64,000 nucleotides of DNA from an uncultured Algibacter sp. (GTDB lineage: Bacteria > Bacteroidota > Bacteroidia > Flavobacteriales > Flavobacteriaceae), in assembly GCF_947495925.1 (NCBI RefSeq), contig NZ_CANMAU010000002.1:496001-560000 (forward strand), written 5' to 3'. Below the pieces are notes generated by a model that saw only the letters and a program-made list of their open reading frames with translations, was not told the DNA's origin and did not search any database. Below, one piece after another: positions 35,793 through 45,066 of the stretch. Positions within the stretch are counted from its first letter, which is position 1, and each line of letters opens with the position of its first letter. A program made the translations under genes and the position numbers.

Positions 35793-35822
35793 AAAAAAGC
35801 CTCCTGATATGGAGGCTTTTTT
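35793..35822 (+). terminator. terminator after the aromatic amino acid operon
   Basis: AAAAAAGCCTCC (35793-35804), loop TGATAT, GGAGGCTTTTTT (35811-35822): a perfect symmetrical stem with T- and A-tracts, so it can serve both this operon and the convergent gene at 35844. Confidence 0.92.
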
Positions 35823-35843
35823 ATTTGAGAACAGTAAACAATA

Positions 35844-36293
35844 TTACTTATTTCTTTTAAAAATATAGCGGGTTATAAAAATACCATTACCATCTCCTTT
35901 TCCTGCATCACTTTCCACGGCACTAGTTATAAAGGCTAGTTCCCAACCTTCGTCAATCATAGTGTTAATTTTCGAGCTGATTACAGCATCGTTTGCAGCA
36001 ATATTTTGAAAACGAATACCACCAATATTGAAGAAGTTTAAAAGTTTAGTTTCGTCAAAATCTTTAACTCTTATAGAACCTCTGTCAGATTTATTTCTTT
36101 TGTTATCTTCTTCTGTTTGAGTACTCGTATAATCTTTATAATTTTTTTCTTCGTTTCCAGAAATTATTCTTGATCGGCCTAATCCATTGGGAACAATAGA
36201 TTCTACACTGGTGACTACTTTGTATTCAACTTGAGCTTGAACTTCAACAAATGTCAGTAAAGAAATTGCAAATAAAATTAAAAGGTTTTTCAT
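35844..36293 (-). CDS. hypothetical secreted protein
   Basis: A 149-residue protein whose start I place at 36293, giving a clear signal peptide MKNLLILFAISLLTFVEVQAQ. An upstream in-frame ATG at 36359 would bury it. The mature part is polar and has YTSTQTEEDNKRNKSDRGSI and a C-terminal strand pattern GWELAFITSAVESDAGK ending in a basic tail. The segment DEGWELAFITSAV resembles the WxL/F repeats of DUF4177-type small proteins. Role unknown. It converges on the aromatic operon and shares its terminator. Confidence 0.72.
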   Translation of the reverse strand: MKNLLILFAISLLTFVEVQAQVEYKVVTSVESIVPNGLGRSRIISGNEEKNYKDYTSTQTEEDNKRNKSDRGSIRVKDFDETKLLNFFNIGGIRFQNIAANDAVISSKINTMIDEGWELAFITSAVESDAGKGDGNGIFITRYIFKRNK

Positions 36294-36437
36294 GATTTTG
36301 ATTTTTAAATTGAGCTTTAAATATAGATATAATATGATTCCAAATTTTAGCTTCATCACTCTTTTTAGATTTAACTATTAAAAAATAATCTTTCGTAGCC
36401 TTGTTTTAAGGTAAATGGCTATTTTTGAAGAACTATT

Positions 36438-37388
36438 ATGACAGGAAAAGTATATAAATCTACAGGAAGTTGGTATACGGTAAAAACCGATCTTGGATAT
36501 ACTTACGAATGCCGTATAAAAGGGAAGTTCAGAATTAAAGGTATTAAAAGTACCAATCCCATTGCTGTTGGAGACATTGTAGATTTTGAAATAGAAACCA
36601 GCAACAATCAAGAAACAGGGATTATTCACAATATACATGACAGAGCAAATTATATTGTTAGAAAATCTGTAAACTTATCTAAGCAAACTCACATTATAGC
36701 TGCAAACTTAGATCAGGTTTTTTTAATGATTACCATTAATAATCCACCTACTTTAACAAGTTTTATTGATCGATTTTTAGTTACAGCCGAAGCTTATTCT
36801 ATAAAAACGGTATTGTTGTTTAATAAGAGTGATACTTATGATGAGGAAACCCTCGACGAGGTTAGGTATTTAGCACATGTTTACCGGCAAATAGGTTATG
36901 AGTGTATAGGGGTTTCTGCAAAAACCGGAAAAAATATAGACAAGGTAAAAGCTTTAATGCATAACAAAGTGAGCATGTTTGCTGGTCATTCGGGAGTTGG
37001 GAAATCAACATTGGTGAATACCATAGAACCTACATTAAATATTAAAACCAAAGCTATATCAATACAACACATGCAAGGGCAACATACCACTACTTTTGCC
37101 GAAATGTTTGACTTAAGTTTTAATGCAAAAATTATTGATACACCAGGAATAAAAGGTTTTGGTGTTGTAGATATGGATAGGGAGGAAGTAGGGGATTATT
37201 TTCCCGAAATTTTTAGGTTAAAACAGGATTGTAAGTTTAATAATTGTTTGCATCTTCAAGAGCCTAAATGTGCTGTAAAAAAAGCTTTAGATGCAGACGA
37301 GATTGCGTTTTCACGATATAGAAGTTACCTTCAAATTCTTGAAGGAGAAGATGAGCACTACAGAACCGATATCTGGGAGAAGGAATGA
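36438..37388 (+). CDS. rsgA: ribosome small-subunit-dependent GTPase A
   Basis: A 316-residue circularly permuted GTPase that matures the 30S subunit. Order is N-terminal OB fold (MTGKVYKSTGSWYTVKTD), then G4 NKSD before G1 GHSGVGKSTLVN and G3 DTPGIKGFG, then the C-terminal zinc knuckle C-x4-C-x-H-x5-C (CKFNNCLHLQEPKC). This order proves the permutation. Four bases overlap the next gene, dtd. Confidence 0.95.
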   Translation: MTGKVYKSTGSWYTVKTDLGYTYECRIKGKFRIKGIKSTNPIAVGDIVDFEIETSNNQETGIIHNIHDRANYIVRKSVNLSKQTHIIAANLDQVFLMITINNPPTLTSFIDRFLVTAEAYSIKTVLLFNKSDTYDEETLDEVRYLAHVYRQIGYECIGVSAKTGKNIDKVKALMHNKVSMFAGHSGVGKSTLVNTIEPTLNIKTKAISIQHMQGQHTTTFAEMFDLSFNAKIIDTPGIKGFGVVDMDREEVGDYFPEIFRLKQDCKFNNCLHLQEPKCAVKKALDADEIAFSRYRSYLQILEGEDEHYRTDIWEKE

Positions 37389-37837
37389 AAGTTGTTATAC
37401 AGAGAGTCTCAAGTGCTAGTGTTACAATTAATAATAAAAAAGTAGCATCAATTAAAAGCGGACTATTAGTTTTATTAGGTATAGTTAATGAAGATAAATC
37501 TGAAGATATAAAATGGCTCGTAAACAAAGTAGTAAATCTTCGGGTTTTTGCCGATGCAAAAGGGGTTATGAATAGATCTCTAAAGGATACTAGTGGCGAT
37601 ATTATTGTTGTAAGTCAGTTTACTTTGCATGCTTCAACAAAAAAAGGAAACCGACCAAGTTATATCAAAGCAGCTAAACCAGACGTGGCAATTCCTTTGT
37701 ATGAAAATTTCGTAAAACAGTTAGAAGTAGACTTAGGAAAGTCTATTCAAACTGGAGAGTTTGGGGCAGATATGAAAGTAGATCTGCTAAATGACGGCCC
37801 AGTAACTATTATTATTGATACAAAAGATAAGGTGTAA
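37385..37837 (+). CDS. dtd: D-aminoacyl-tRNA deacylase
   Basis: A 150-residue enzyme that removes wrongly charged D-amino acids, and glycine from tRNA-Ala. It starts MKVVIQRVSSASVTINNK and contains the chirality motif VSQFTLHAS (SQFTL) and NRPSYIKAAKP (the GxP region is replaced by KGNRPSY). It overlaps rsgA by four bases, so the two translation-quality genes form one unit. Confidence 0.95.
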   Translation: MKVVIQRVSSASVTINNKKVASIKSGLLVLLGIVNEDKSEDIKWLVNKVVNLRVFADAKGVMNRSLKDTSGDIIVVSQFTLHASTKKGNRPSYIKAAKPDVAIPLYENFVKQLEVDLGKSIQTGEFGADMKVDLLNDGPVTIIIDTKDKV

Positions 37838-38173
37838 AAGTATTAGTCATCCTTGGGCTTCACACTTTCAAAAGCTGTTGATAGTAAGAATTAGAAATGG
37901 TTATTGTTGGCAGCTGTTTTTGCTCTTTTTTTAATAGATTAAAAACATTTTAGTTTCCCCACTTGTGATTAGCAATTTTTTCAAAAAGAGATGAAAAAGT
38001 GCTTTTTAGCGAGTTTAAGTATATTAAAGTTCTATGTTTTTGGTTGTTTTTTGTAAGATTTTTAATTAAAAGTTTATATTAGCTTTCAATGTTTAGAATA
38101 TGATTTTTCTCATATGATAAATGTTTGTCTTAATTTAAATTTATTCCCTTACAACTAAATTAATCAGAGGCAT
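37838..38173 (+). other. 336-base intergenic region
   Basis: No reading frame, tRNA or known RNA was recognised. AAAAGCTG near 37869 and CAGCTGTTTTTGCTC near 37910 could form a weak, widely spaced terminator for dtd. A one-mismatch -7 element TAGCTTTC lies at 38080-38087, about 87 bases before the next gene. Otherwise the sequence is low-complexity and AT-rich. Confidence 0.4.
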
Positions 38174-40090
38174 ATGCGTTCAAGGTATATTATTAATGTT
38201 TTTTTCTTTTTATTCAGTCTACTAGTTTTTACACAACAAGAGCTATATACTAGCTATACAATCTCCGATAGCCTAAGTGCAAATGCCAATGCAGTTATTC
38301 GCTCGAATGACATGCGAGTATCGCTTAAATCTTCAAGTGAGATGCATGTGGTTTACAAAAGGATTATTACCGTGTTAAACAAACAAGGCAACGATGCTGT
38401 AGATGCATATGTTTATTATGATAATAATATTAAGATAAAGGAACTACAGGCAATTGTTTATAATGCCTTAGGTGTTCAAATTAAAAAAATTAAGAAGAGC
38501 GATTTTAAGGATGTGAGCGCTGTTAGCGGAGGAACATTGTACTCCGATTCTAGAGTAAAATATCTAGAATATACGCCAATTGCTTATCCGTATACTGTTG
38601 AGTTTACAACTGAAATTGTGAATGAAAATACAGCTTTTATTAGACCATTTAGGCCTATAGATGGATATAATGTTAGCGCCGAAAATAGCACCTATTCTAT
38701 TATCTATCCTCCAAATTTAGAAATAAGAACTAAGGAGAAGAACTTTGAATTGTTTAACTTAGAAAAAACTAAGAATTCCAATGAGATTAGTTATAAGGTT
38801 AAAAATTTAGCAGCATTAGAGTCGGAAATGTATGGGCCTACTTTTTTCGATATCTCACCAATGGTTTTAGTTGCAGCAACACAGTTTTCATTGGAAGGTG
38901 TTGAATCTACTGCTGAAAATTGGAATGACTTTGGAAAGTGGATGTATAAAGATTTAATAATGGGTACCGATGACTTGCCACAAAGTACAATTTTGAAAGT
39001 GCAAGAATTAGTAAAAAATGAAACTACAGATTTGGGTAAAGCAAAAAAAATCTATCAATATGTTCAAGATAAAACGCGCTACATTAGTGTTCAAGTAGGA
39101 ATTGGAGGATGGAAGCCTTTTAATACTTCGGAAGTTGATAGATTGGGTTATGGAGATTGTAAGGCTTTGTCAAATTATACCATGGCGCTCTTAAAAGCGG
39201 TTGGTGTAAAGTCAAACTATGTCGTGCTTTATGCTGGACAATCGCAAAGGAGTTTTGAAAAAGATTTTGCTGCAATGATGGGGAATCATGCTATTCTTAA
39301 TATCCCTATGGAAGACGAAGACGTGTGGTTAGAGTGTACAAATCAGAAAGTACCCTTCGGCTTTATTGGAAATTTTACTGACGATCGTGATGTATTAGTC
39401 GTTACTCCAGAAGGTGGGAAAATTGTACATACTAAGAAATATGAACCAGAAGAAAGTGTTCAACATATACAAGGCAGTTATGATATTTCAAATGAAGGGT
39501 ATATACAAGCAAAAGTTAAGCTTAAATCTAAGGGGATTCAATATAATTCTAAGTACTCCTTAGAGTCGGAAACGGAAAGAGAGTTAGATAAGCATTATAA
39601 AAATCAATGGGGTTATATAAATAGTATTTCAATAAATGAAATACACGTTGAAAACAATAAAGAAACCATCGAATTTATGGAAGAAGTTAGCTTTCAGGCC
39701 CCCAATTATTCTAAAATAGTAGCGGATAGAATGTTGCTCCCTGTCAATGCATTCAACAGAAATGAACATATACCAGACAGGTACAGAAATAGAAAATTTT
39801 CGTTAAAAGTTAAAAGAGGGTTTACCGATTTAGATGAGGTTGAAATTAAACTACCATCAAATTATAAGCTAGAAGCGCTGCCCAAAAACTATAATATAGA
39901 AAACAAATTTGGCCATTATAAAGCTGAAGTTGTTGTTAAAGATGAGTCCACACTAATTTATAAGAGAGAATTTGTAGTCAAGGATGGTGAATTTCCTAAA
40001 GAGGATTACAAAAAATTTAGAGATTTTCATAAGGCTGTTGCCAGATATGATAACTCGAAAATTGCATTAATAAAGAACCAACCAAACTAA
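38174..40090 (+). CDS. secreted DUF3857 / transglutaminase-like protein
   Basis: A 638-residue exported protein with signal MRSRYIINVFFFLFSLLVFT. Residues about 50-230 match DUF3857, and about 280-400 are a transglutaminase-like cysteine-protease fold with Cys329 in GYGDCKALSNYTMALLK and a candidate His in MGNHAILNI; the usual Asp is Glu in VWLECTN. The C-terminal third is a beta-rich domain. Such proteins are common in Bacteroidota and sit in the periplasm or outer membrane; substrate unknown. It forms a tandem pair with the next gene, five bases away. Confidence 0.88.
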   Translation: MRSRYIINVFFFLFSLLVFTQQELYTSYTISDSLSANANAVIRSNDMRVSLKSSSEMHVVYKRIITVLNKQGNDAVDAYVYYDNNIKIKELQAIVYNALGVQIKKIKKSDFKDVSAVSGGTLYSDSRVKYLEYTPIAYPYTVEFTTEIVNENTAFIRPFRPIDGYNVSAENSTYSIIYPPNLEIRTKEKNFELFNLEKTKNSNEISYKVKNLAALESEMYGPTFFDISPMVLVAATQFSLEGVESTAENWNDFGKWMYKDLIMGTDDLPQSTILKVQELVKNETTDLGKAKKIYQYVQDKTRYISVQVGIGGWKPFNTSEVDRLGYGDCKALSNYTMALLKAVGVKSNYVVLYAGQSQRSFEKDFAAMMGNHAILNIPMEDEDVWLECTNQKVPFGFIGNFTDDRDVLVVTPEGGKIVHTKKYEPEESVQHIQGSYDISNEGYIQAKVKLKSKGIQYNSKYSLESETERELDKHYKNQWGYINSISINEIHVENNKETIEFMEEVSFQAPNYSKIVADRMLLPVNAFNRNEHIPDRYRNRKFSLKVKRGFTDLDEVEIKLPSNYKLEALPKNYNIENKFGHYKAEVVVKDESTLIYKREFVVKDGEFPKEDYKKFRDFHKAVARYDNSKIALIKNQPN

Positions 40091-40095
40091 TTATA

Positions 40096-42102
40096 ATGAA
40101 AAAACTATTTTTTTTAATGGGGCTTTCTTTTGCCCTTTCAGTATCTGCCCAAGACTATGATTTTGGCGATGTTTCAAAAGAAGAATTACAAGAAACATTT
40201 AATTCTATTGATAGTTCAGCTCATGCGTGCTATTTGTATAAATATAGAAGAACTCATATCGAATACAATCAAGCCACAGGTTTTCAGTTGATTACAGAGG
40301 TGCATGATCGTGTTAAAATTTATGACAAAGAAGGTCTCGACTTTGCGACAAAAGCGCTTAGATTGTATAAAGATGGTAGCGATGAGGAATCCTTGGTAGG
40401 ACTTAAAGGCTACACATACAATTTAGAAAATGATAAAATTACTGAAGATAAACTGAAGAAGGATGGTGTTTTTAAGACAGAACTATCAAGGTATCGAAAT
40501 GAAAAAAAATTCACAATGCCTAATGTCAAGACGGGTAGTATTATTGAGTACAAATATCAGATAAACTCACCTTTTATAACTAAAGTTGACGAATTTGTTT
40601 TTCAACATGATATACCTGTTAAAACGTTGGTAGCTATATTTGAGACTCCAGAATATTTTAATTTTAAAGTGAATACTAAGGGGTATATACCTATTTCTCC
40701 TAAGAAAAGTGTAAAATCAGGGAAAATACTTTTTACTGATAAAACGAGGTCTTCTAGCGTTTATGGTGCTCAAACTAAATTTAGCAACTCTAATATAAAC
40801 TTTAAGAAGAATGTAGATGAATTTAATTTGTCTGATGTTCCAGCATTAAAAGCAGAACCTTACGTTAACAGTATTGATAATTATAGATCGTCACTAAATT
40901 ATGAATTGTCGTTTACTCGTTTTCCAAATGCTGCTACAAAGAATTATTCTACTACCTGGGAAGATGTTATTAAAACGATTTATAGAAGTTCTAGTTTTGG
41001 AGACGAACTGGATAAAACGAGTTATTTTAAAGATGATATTGATGCACTTATTGGTACAACTTCAGACCCAATAAAAAGAGCTGGAATGATATATCAATTT
41101 GTGAAATCTAAAATTAAATGGAACGGATATTATGGGTATTACGTGAACGACGGCGTAAAAAAAGCCTATAAGGACCACGTGGGTAATGTTGCAGAAATAA
41201 ATTTAATGTTAACTGCTATGTTAAATTATGCTGGGGTGAAGGCATACCCTGTATTGGTTAGTACTAGACAAAATGGGATACCTTTATTTCCAACTAGAGA
41301 AGGCTATAACTATGTTATTACTTATGTAAAAGAAAATGGGCAAGGTTTTTTATTAGATGCCACAAGTCAATATTGTTCAGCCAATGTTTTACCCTATAGA
41401 GTTCTGAACTGGCAGGGGCGCGTAATAACCGAACATGGGAATTCTCAGTTGCTAGATTTATACCCAAAAGAGCTTTCTATGAGTAGTGTGAGTATGATGG
41501 TTGATATTGATGACGAAGGCATGCTGACCGGTGTTTTACGAGATTTTAAAACTAACCATAAAGCATTGTCGTATCGCATAAATTATAATGAATCTAATAA
41601 GGATGAATTTTTAGAACAATTAGAAAATAAGTACAAAGGTATTGAAATCTCCGATTTTGAAGTTAAGAACGAGAATGACCTCTCAAAACCAGTTATCGAA
41701 TCATATAAGTTCGTGAAAGAAAGTCAGGCTGATATTATTGGAGATAAAATGTATTTTTCACCCCTTTTCTTTTTTAAAGTTGACGAAAACCCTTTTAAAC
41801 TTAATAGGAGAGAATATCCGGTCGACTTTGGCTACCCTTCAGAAACGGCATATAGAATCAATATTAATATTCCAGAAGGTTATAAAATTGAGGAGCTGCC
41901 GGAGTCAGGGGTATTTGCTTTACCTGATAATTTAGGAACATTTAAGTATAATGTTTCAGGAATTGGGAGTAAAATTCAAGTACTTATCTCGACTAAAATA
42001 AATAGTCCTATAATTTCCCCACTGTATTATGATGATTTAAAAATGTATTTTAGTCAACTCGTAGAAAAGGAGGCAGAACAAATTGTTTTAACTAAAGTAT
42101 AA
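40096..42102 (+). CDS. secreted DUF3857 protein with degenerate transglutaminase fold
   Basis: A 668-residue exported paralog with signal MKKLFFLMGLSFALSVSAQ. DUF3857 is followed by a transglutaminase-like region (about 330-460). The catalytic Cys position is Val365 (GNVAEINLMLTAMLNYAG, where active members have GxC), and the His position is Tyr (YNYVITYV). Only the Asp of LLDATSQY remains. It is therefore probably a non-catalytic binding partner of the intact paralog just upstream. The C-terminus is beta-rich. One base separates it from the MazG-like gene. Confidence 0.88.
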   Translation: MKKLFFLMGLSFALSVSAQDYDFGDVSKEELQETFNSIDSSAHACYLYKYRRTHIEYNQATGFQLITEVHDRVKIYDKEGLDFATKALRLYKDGSDEESLVGLKGYTYNLENDKITEDKLKKDGVFKTELSRYRNEKKFTMPNVKTGSIIEYKYQINSPFITKVDEFVFQHDIPVKTLVAIFETPEYFNFKVNTKGYIPISPKKSVKSGKILFTDKTRSSSVYGAQTKFSNSNINFKKNVDEFNLSDVPALKAEPYVNSIDNYRSSLNYELSFTRFPNAATKNYSTTWEDVIKTIYRSSSFGDELDKTSYFKDDIDALIGTTSDPIKRAGMIYQFVKSKIKWNGYYGYYVNDGVKKAYKDHVGNVAEINLMLTAMLNYAGVKAYPVLVSTRQNGIPLFPTREGYNYVITYVKENGQGFLLDATSQYCSANVLPYRVLNWQGRVITEHGNSQLLDLYPKELSMSSVSMMVDIDDEGMLTGVLRDFKTNHKALSYRINYNESNKDEFLEQLENKYKGIEISDFEVKNENDLSKPVIESYKFVKESQADIIGDKMYFSPLFFFKVDENPFKLNRREYPVDFGYPSETAYRININIPEGYKIEELPESGVFALPDNLGTFKYNVSGIGSKIQVLISTKINSPIISPLYYDDLKMYFSQLVEKEAEQIVLTKV

Positions 42103-42103
42103 A

Positions 42104-42430
42104 ATGAACATACAAAATGCACAAAAAGAAGTAGATAACTGGATTAAAGAACATGGTGTTCGTTATTTTAATGAGCTTACTAATATGGCTCAACTTACAG
42201 AGGAAGTAGGCGAAGTAGCAAGGATTATAGCAAGACGTTACGGCGAGCAAAGTGAAAAAGAAAGCGATAAAAACAAAGATCTTGGCGAAGAACTTGCCGA
42301 TGTACTATTCGTGGTTTTGTGTTTAGCCAATCAAACTGGTGTAGACTTGCAAGAGGCATTCGATAAAAGAATGGATAAGAAAGGAAAACGAGACCATGAT
42401 AGACACCATAATAATGAAAAATTAAAGTAA
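42104..42430 (+). CDS. MazG-like nucleotide pyrophosphohydrolase
   Basis: A 108-residue all-alpha NTP pyrophosphatase. The metal-binding pattern is visible: LTEEVGEVARIIARRYGEQ (ExxE) and DLGEELADVLFVVLCLANQ (ExxD). Members hydrolyse non-canonical or excess NTPs to NMP and pyrophosphate. Short single-domain size is like that of MazG-related proteins in other bacteria. One base from the preceding secreted protein gene and 33 from aroA. Confidence 0.9.
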   Translation: MNIQNAQKEVDNWIKEHGVRYFNELTNMAQLTEEVGEVARIIARRYGEQSEKESDKNKDLGEELADVLFVVLCLANQTGVDLQEAFDKRMDKKGKRDHDRHHNNEKLK

Positions 42431-42463
42431 ATTTGCAACTTCTTTAACCGCATTTAAAAGAGT

Positions 42464-43687
42464 ATGCATTTTACACTTCAAAAATCGAAAATAGCTAAAG
42501 TATCTAGTGTTCAAATCACAGGTTCAAAAAGTGAGTCTAATCGCTTATTGTTACTACAAGCCTTATATCCTGAGTTTAAACTTAAAAATGTTTCAAACTC
42601 AGATGATAGTAATTTAATGACAAAAGCTTTAAATTCAGATAAAACGCTTGTTGATATTCATCATGCGGGTACTGCTATGCGTTTTTTAACGGCCTATTTT
42701 TCTATTCAAGAAGGTAGAGAAACTATTCTTACAGGCTCTAAGCGCATGAAAGAACGGCCTATTAAAATTTTAGTAGAAGCTTTACAGGAATTGGGCGCCG
42801 AAATTAGTTTTGAAGAAAATGAAGGATATCCACCTATTAAAATTATAGGTAAAAAATTGACTAAAAATAAAGTGTCATTAAAAGCTAATGTAAGTAGTCA
42901 ATATATTTCAGCTTTACTACTAATTGCTTCAAAATTAGAAAACGGACTGGAATTAACATTGGAAGGAGAGATTACATCTATACCTTATATTAAAATGACT
43001 TTAAGTCTACTTGATGAAATAGGAGTGGAATCTTCATTTGTTAATAATGTTATTACTGTAAAACCAAATACGCACACTCTAGACCCTAAAACTTTAACTG
43101 TTGAATCTGATTGGTCTTCGGCTTCTTATTATTTTAGTATAGTTGCCTTAAGTGAAGTTGGTACAGAAATAACCTTATCTTCTTATAAGGAAAACTCATT
43201 ACAAGGCGATTCTGCATTAGTAGAGATTTATAAACACTTTGGAGTATCTACTATTTTTGGAAAAAACCAATTGATACTAAAGAAAGTAGATATTAAGCTT
43301 GAGCCTTTGGCATTAGATTTGAAGAATGCTCCAGATATTGCTCAAACCATTGCAGTTACTTGTTTTGCGCTAGGCCTATCTTGCGATTTAACAGGACTTC
43401 ATACTCTAAAAATTAAAGAAACAGATAGGTTGGTGGCGTTAAAAACTGAAATTGAAAAATTAGGTGGAGATGTTGAAATCACAGATAAATCGTTACATTT
43501 ATCGCCTTCAGAATCAATTAAGGAGATGGTCGCTATTTCAACATATCATGATCATAGAATGGCCATGGCATTTGCACCATTAGCATTAAAAGTTCCTATT
43601 GTGATAGAAGAAGCAATGGTTGTTTCAAAATCATACCCAACTTTTTACGACGATTTAGAATCATTAGGTTTTCAAATAACTAAATAA
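42464..43687 (+). CDS. aroA: 3-phosphoshikimate 1-carboxyvinyltransferase (EPSP synthase)
   Basis: A 407-residue shikimate enzyme that joins phosphoenolpyruvate to shikimate 3-phosphate. Motifs: ITGSKSESNRLLLLQAL, DIHHAGTAMRFLTAYFS, GSKRMKERPIKILVEAL, DWSSASYYFSIVAL, KETDRLVALKTEIEKLGG and DHRMAMAFAPLAL, all canonical. It is about 20 residues shorter than E. coli AroA, as usual in Bacteroidota. It is separate from the aromatic operon and thus not under its attenuator. Confidence 0.95.
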   Translation: MHFTLQKSKIAKVSSVQITGSKSESNRLLLLQALYPEFKLKNVSNSDDSNLMTKALNSDKTLVDIHHAGTAMRFLTAYFSIQEGRETILTGSKRMKERPIKILVEALQELGAEISFEENEGYPPIKIIGKKLTKNKVSLKANVSSQYISALLLIASKLENGLELTLEGEITSIPYIKMTLSLLDEIGVESSFVNNVITVKPNTHTLDPKTLTVESDWSSASYYFSIVALSEVGTEITLSSYKENSLQGDSALVEIYKHFGVSTIFGKNQLILKKVDIKLEPLALDLKNAPDIAQTIAVTCFALGLSCDLTGLHTLKIKETDRLVALKTEIEKLGGDVEITDKSLHLSPSESIKEMVAISTYHDHRMAMAFAPLALKVPIVIEEAMVVSKSYPTFYDDLESLGFQITK

Positions 43688-43702
43688 TAATCACGTATTT
43701 AC

Positions 43703-43734
43703 TTGACAACCCCTATGGTTAGATTGTATATTTG
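43703..43734 (+). promoter_or_regulatory. queA promoter
   Basis: TTG (43703-43705), 21 bases, then TATATTTG (43727-43734): a full match to the Bacteroidota consensus. The start site would be near 43740, about 27 bases before the queA ATG. Confidence 0.7.
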
Positions 43735-43766
43735 CGACTTTCTTATAAAAAAGTAAAACATAACAT

Positions 43767-44816
43767 ATGAAATTATCACACTTCGGCTTTGAATTACCGG
43801 AAGATTTATTAGCAGAATACCCTGCGGAAAATAGAGATGAATCGCGTTTAATGGTTTTGAATCGTAAAGAGCAAACCATTGAGCATAAGATGTTTAAAGA
43901 TGTCATTGATTATTTTGATGAGGATGATGTTTTAGTTCTAAATAACACCAAAGTATTCCCTGCTAGATTATATGGTAATAAGGAAAAAACAGGAGCAAGA
44001 ATAGAGGTGTTTTTATTAAGAGAGTTAAATGAAGAACAACGCCTTTGGGATGTTTTAGTTGATCCAGCTCGTAAAATAAGAATTGGTAATAAGTTATATT
44101 TTGGTGATGATGATACTTTAGTGGCAGAGGTAATTGATAATACCACATCAAGAGGACGTACGTTACGTTTTTTATATGATGGATCTTATAGGGAGTTTCG
44201 TTTAAAATTAAACGAATTAGGAGAAACCCCGCTGCCAAAATATATCAAAAGAGATGTTGAGCCAGAAGATGAAGCGCGCTACCAAACCATTTTTGCAAAA
44301 AATGAAGGAGCAGTAGCTGCACCAACGGCAGGCCTTCACTTTTCTAAACACTTGCTAAAACGTTTAGAGATAAAAGGCGTTAATTTTGCTGAGGTTACCT
44401 TACATGTTGGTTTAGGTACTTTTAATCCAGTTGAGGTTGAAGATTTGTCTAAGCATAAAATGGATAGCGAAGAGTTAACCATTGGTCCAGATGCAGTAGC
44501 AACAGTTAATAAGGCGATTAATGAAAAAAGACGCGTATGCGCAGTGGGGACAACAGCTGTTCGTGCTACTGAAAGCGCAGTGTCTTCAAGTGGTATGCTT
44601 AATGAATTTGACGGATGGACAAATAAATTTATCTTTCCTCCATACGAGTTTAGCATTCCTAATTGTATGATTACTAACTTTCATACGCCAAAGTCTACAT
44701 TATTAATGATGGTTTCTGCATTTGCAGGGCATGATTTTATAAAGCGTGCCTATGATGAAGCAATTAAAGAAGGTTACAAGTTTTATAGTTATGGAGATGC
44801 CATGTTAATTATATAA
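43767..44816 (+). CDS. queA: tRNA preQ1(34) S-adenosylmethionine ribosyltransferase-isomerase
   Basis: A 349-residue enzyme that transfers and isomerises the ribosyl of SAM onto preQ1 at the tRNA wobble base, on the way to queuosine. Recognised by [69 protein letters not shown], and [19 protein letters not shown]. It has its own promoter and is closed by a terminator. Confidence 0.96.
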   Translation: MKLSHFGFELPEDLLAEYPAENRDESRLMVLNRKEQTIEHKMFKDVIDYFDEDDVLVLNNTKVFPARLYGNKEKTGARIEVFLLRELNEEQRLWDVLVDPARKIRIGNKLYFGDDDTLVAEVIDNTTSRGRTLRFLYDGSYREFRLKLNELGETPLPKYIKRDVEPEDEARYQTIFAKNEGAVAAPTAGLHFSKHLLKRLEIKGVNFAEVTLHVGLGTFNPVEVEDLSKHKMDSEELTIGPDAVATVNKAINEKRRVCAVGTTAVRATESAVSSSGMLNEFDGWTNKFIFPPYEFSIPNCMITNFHTPKSTLLMMVSAFAGHDFIKRAYDEAIKEGYKFYSYGDAMLII

Positions 44817-44837
44817 TGTAATTAGTATTAAATAAAC

Positions 44838-44866
44838 AAAAAGCCTCTTTTTAAAGAGGCTTTTTT
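44838..44866 (+). terminator. terminator after queA
   Basis: AAAAAGCCTCTTT (44838-44850), two-base loop region, AAAGAGGCTTTTTT (44853-44866). Long AT-capped stem with a T-tract; its core AAAAGCCTC resembles the terminator at 35793. Confidence 0.92.
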
Positions 44867-44882
44867 ATGCTCGAAATTTTAT

Positions 44883-44988
44883 TTAGGGTTAAAGGTATTT
44901 CTCAAGGATCAGGGTTTCGACAGTCGCTTTTATGTGTTGCTAAGGTGCAACAACACAAAAGGAGCTTCAACAAAGCCTCTACCCCTAA
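44883..44988 (+). repeat. structured intergenic element, possible dispersed repeat or small RNA
   Basis: TTAGGG (44883-44888) pairs with CCCTAA (44983-44988) as an outer helix. Inside, CTTTTATGTGTTG (about 44927-44939) pairs with CAACAACACAAAAG (about 44948-44961), with a small loop. A short frame also reads through it (SGFRQSLLCVAKVQQHKRSF, stop at TAA 44996). From memory this resembles a repeat-derived string seen in other flavobacterial intergenic regions, which I cannot verify here. Confidence 0.45.
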
Positions 44989-45051
44989 TGGGATTTAAAG
45001 CTTCATTTTATAATTCAACAAACGTAATGCGTTAATAGAAATTCCTTTCAC

Positions 45052-45059
45052 TATTTTTG
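45052..45059 (+). promoter_or_regulatory. rlmN -7 element abutting the start codon
   Basis: TATTTTTG at 45052-45059 fully matches TAnnTTTG and lies directly before the ATG at 45061. With the usual 5-7 base spacing, transcription would begin at about 45065-45067, at or on the second ATG (45067), predicting a leaderless or nearly leaderless mRNA. No TTG is found at -33. Confidence 0.4.
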
Positions 45060-45066
45060 CATGCAA

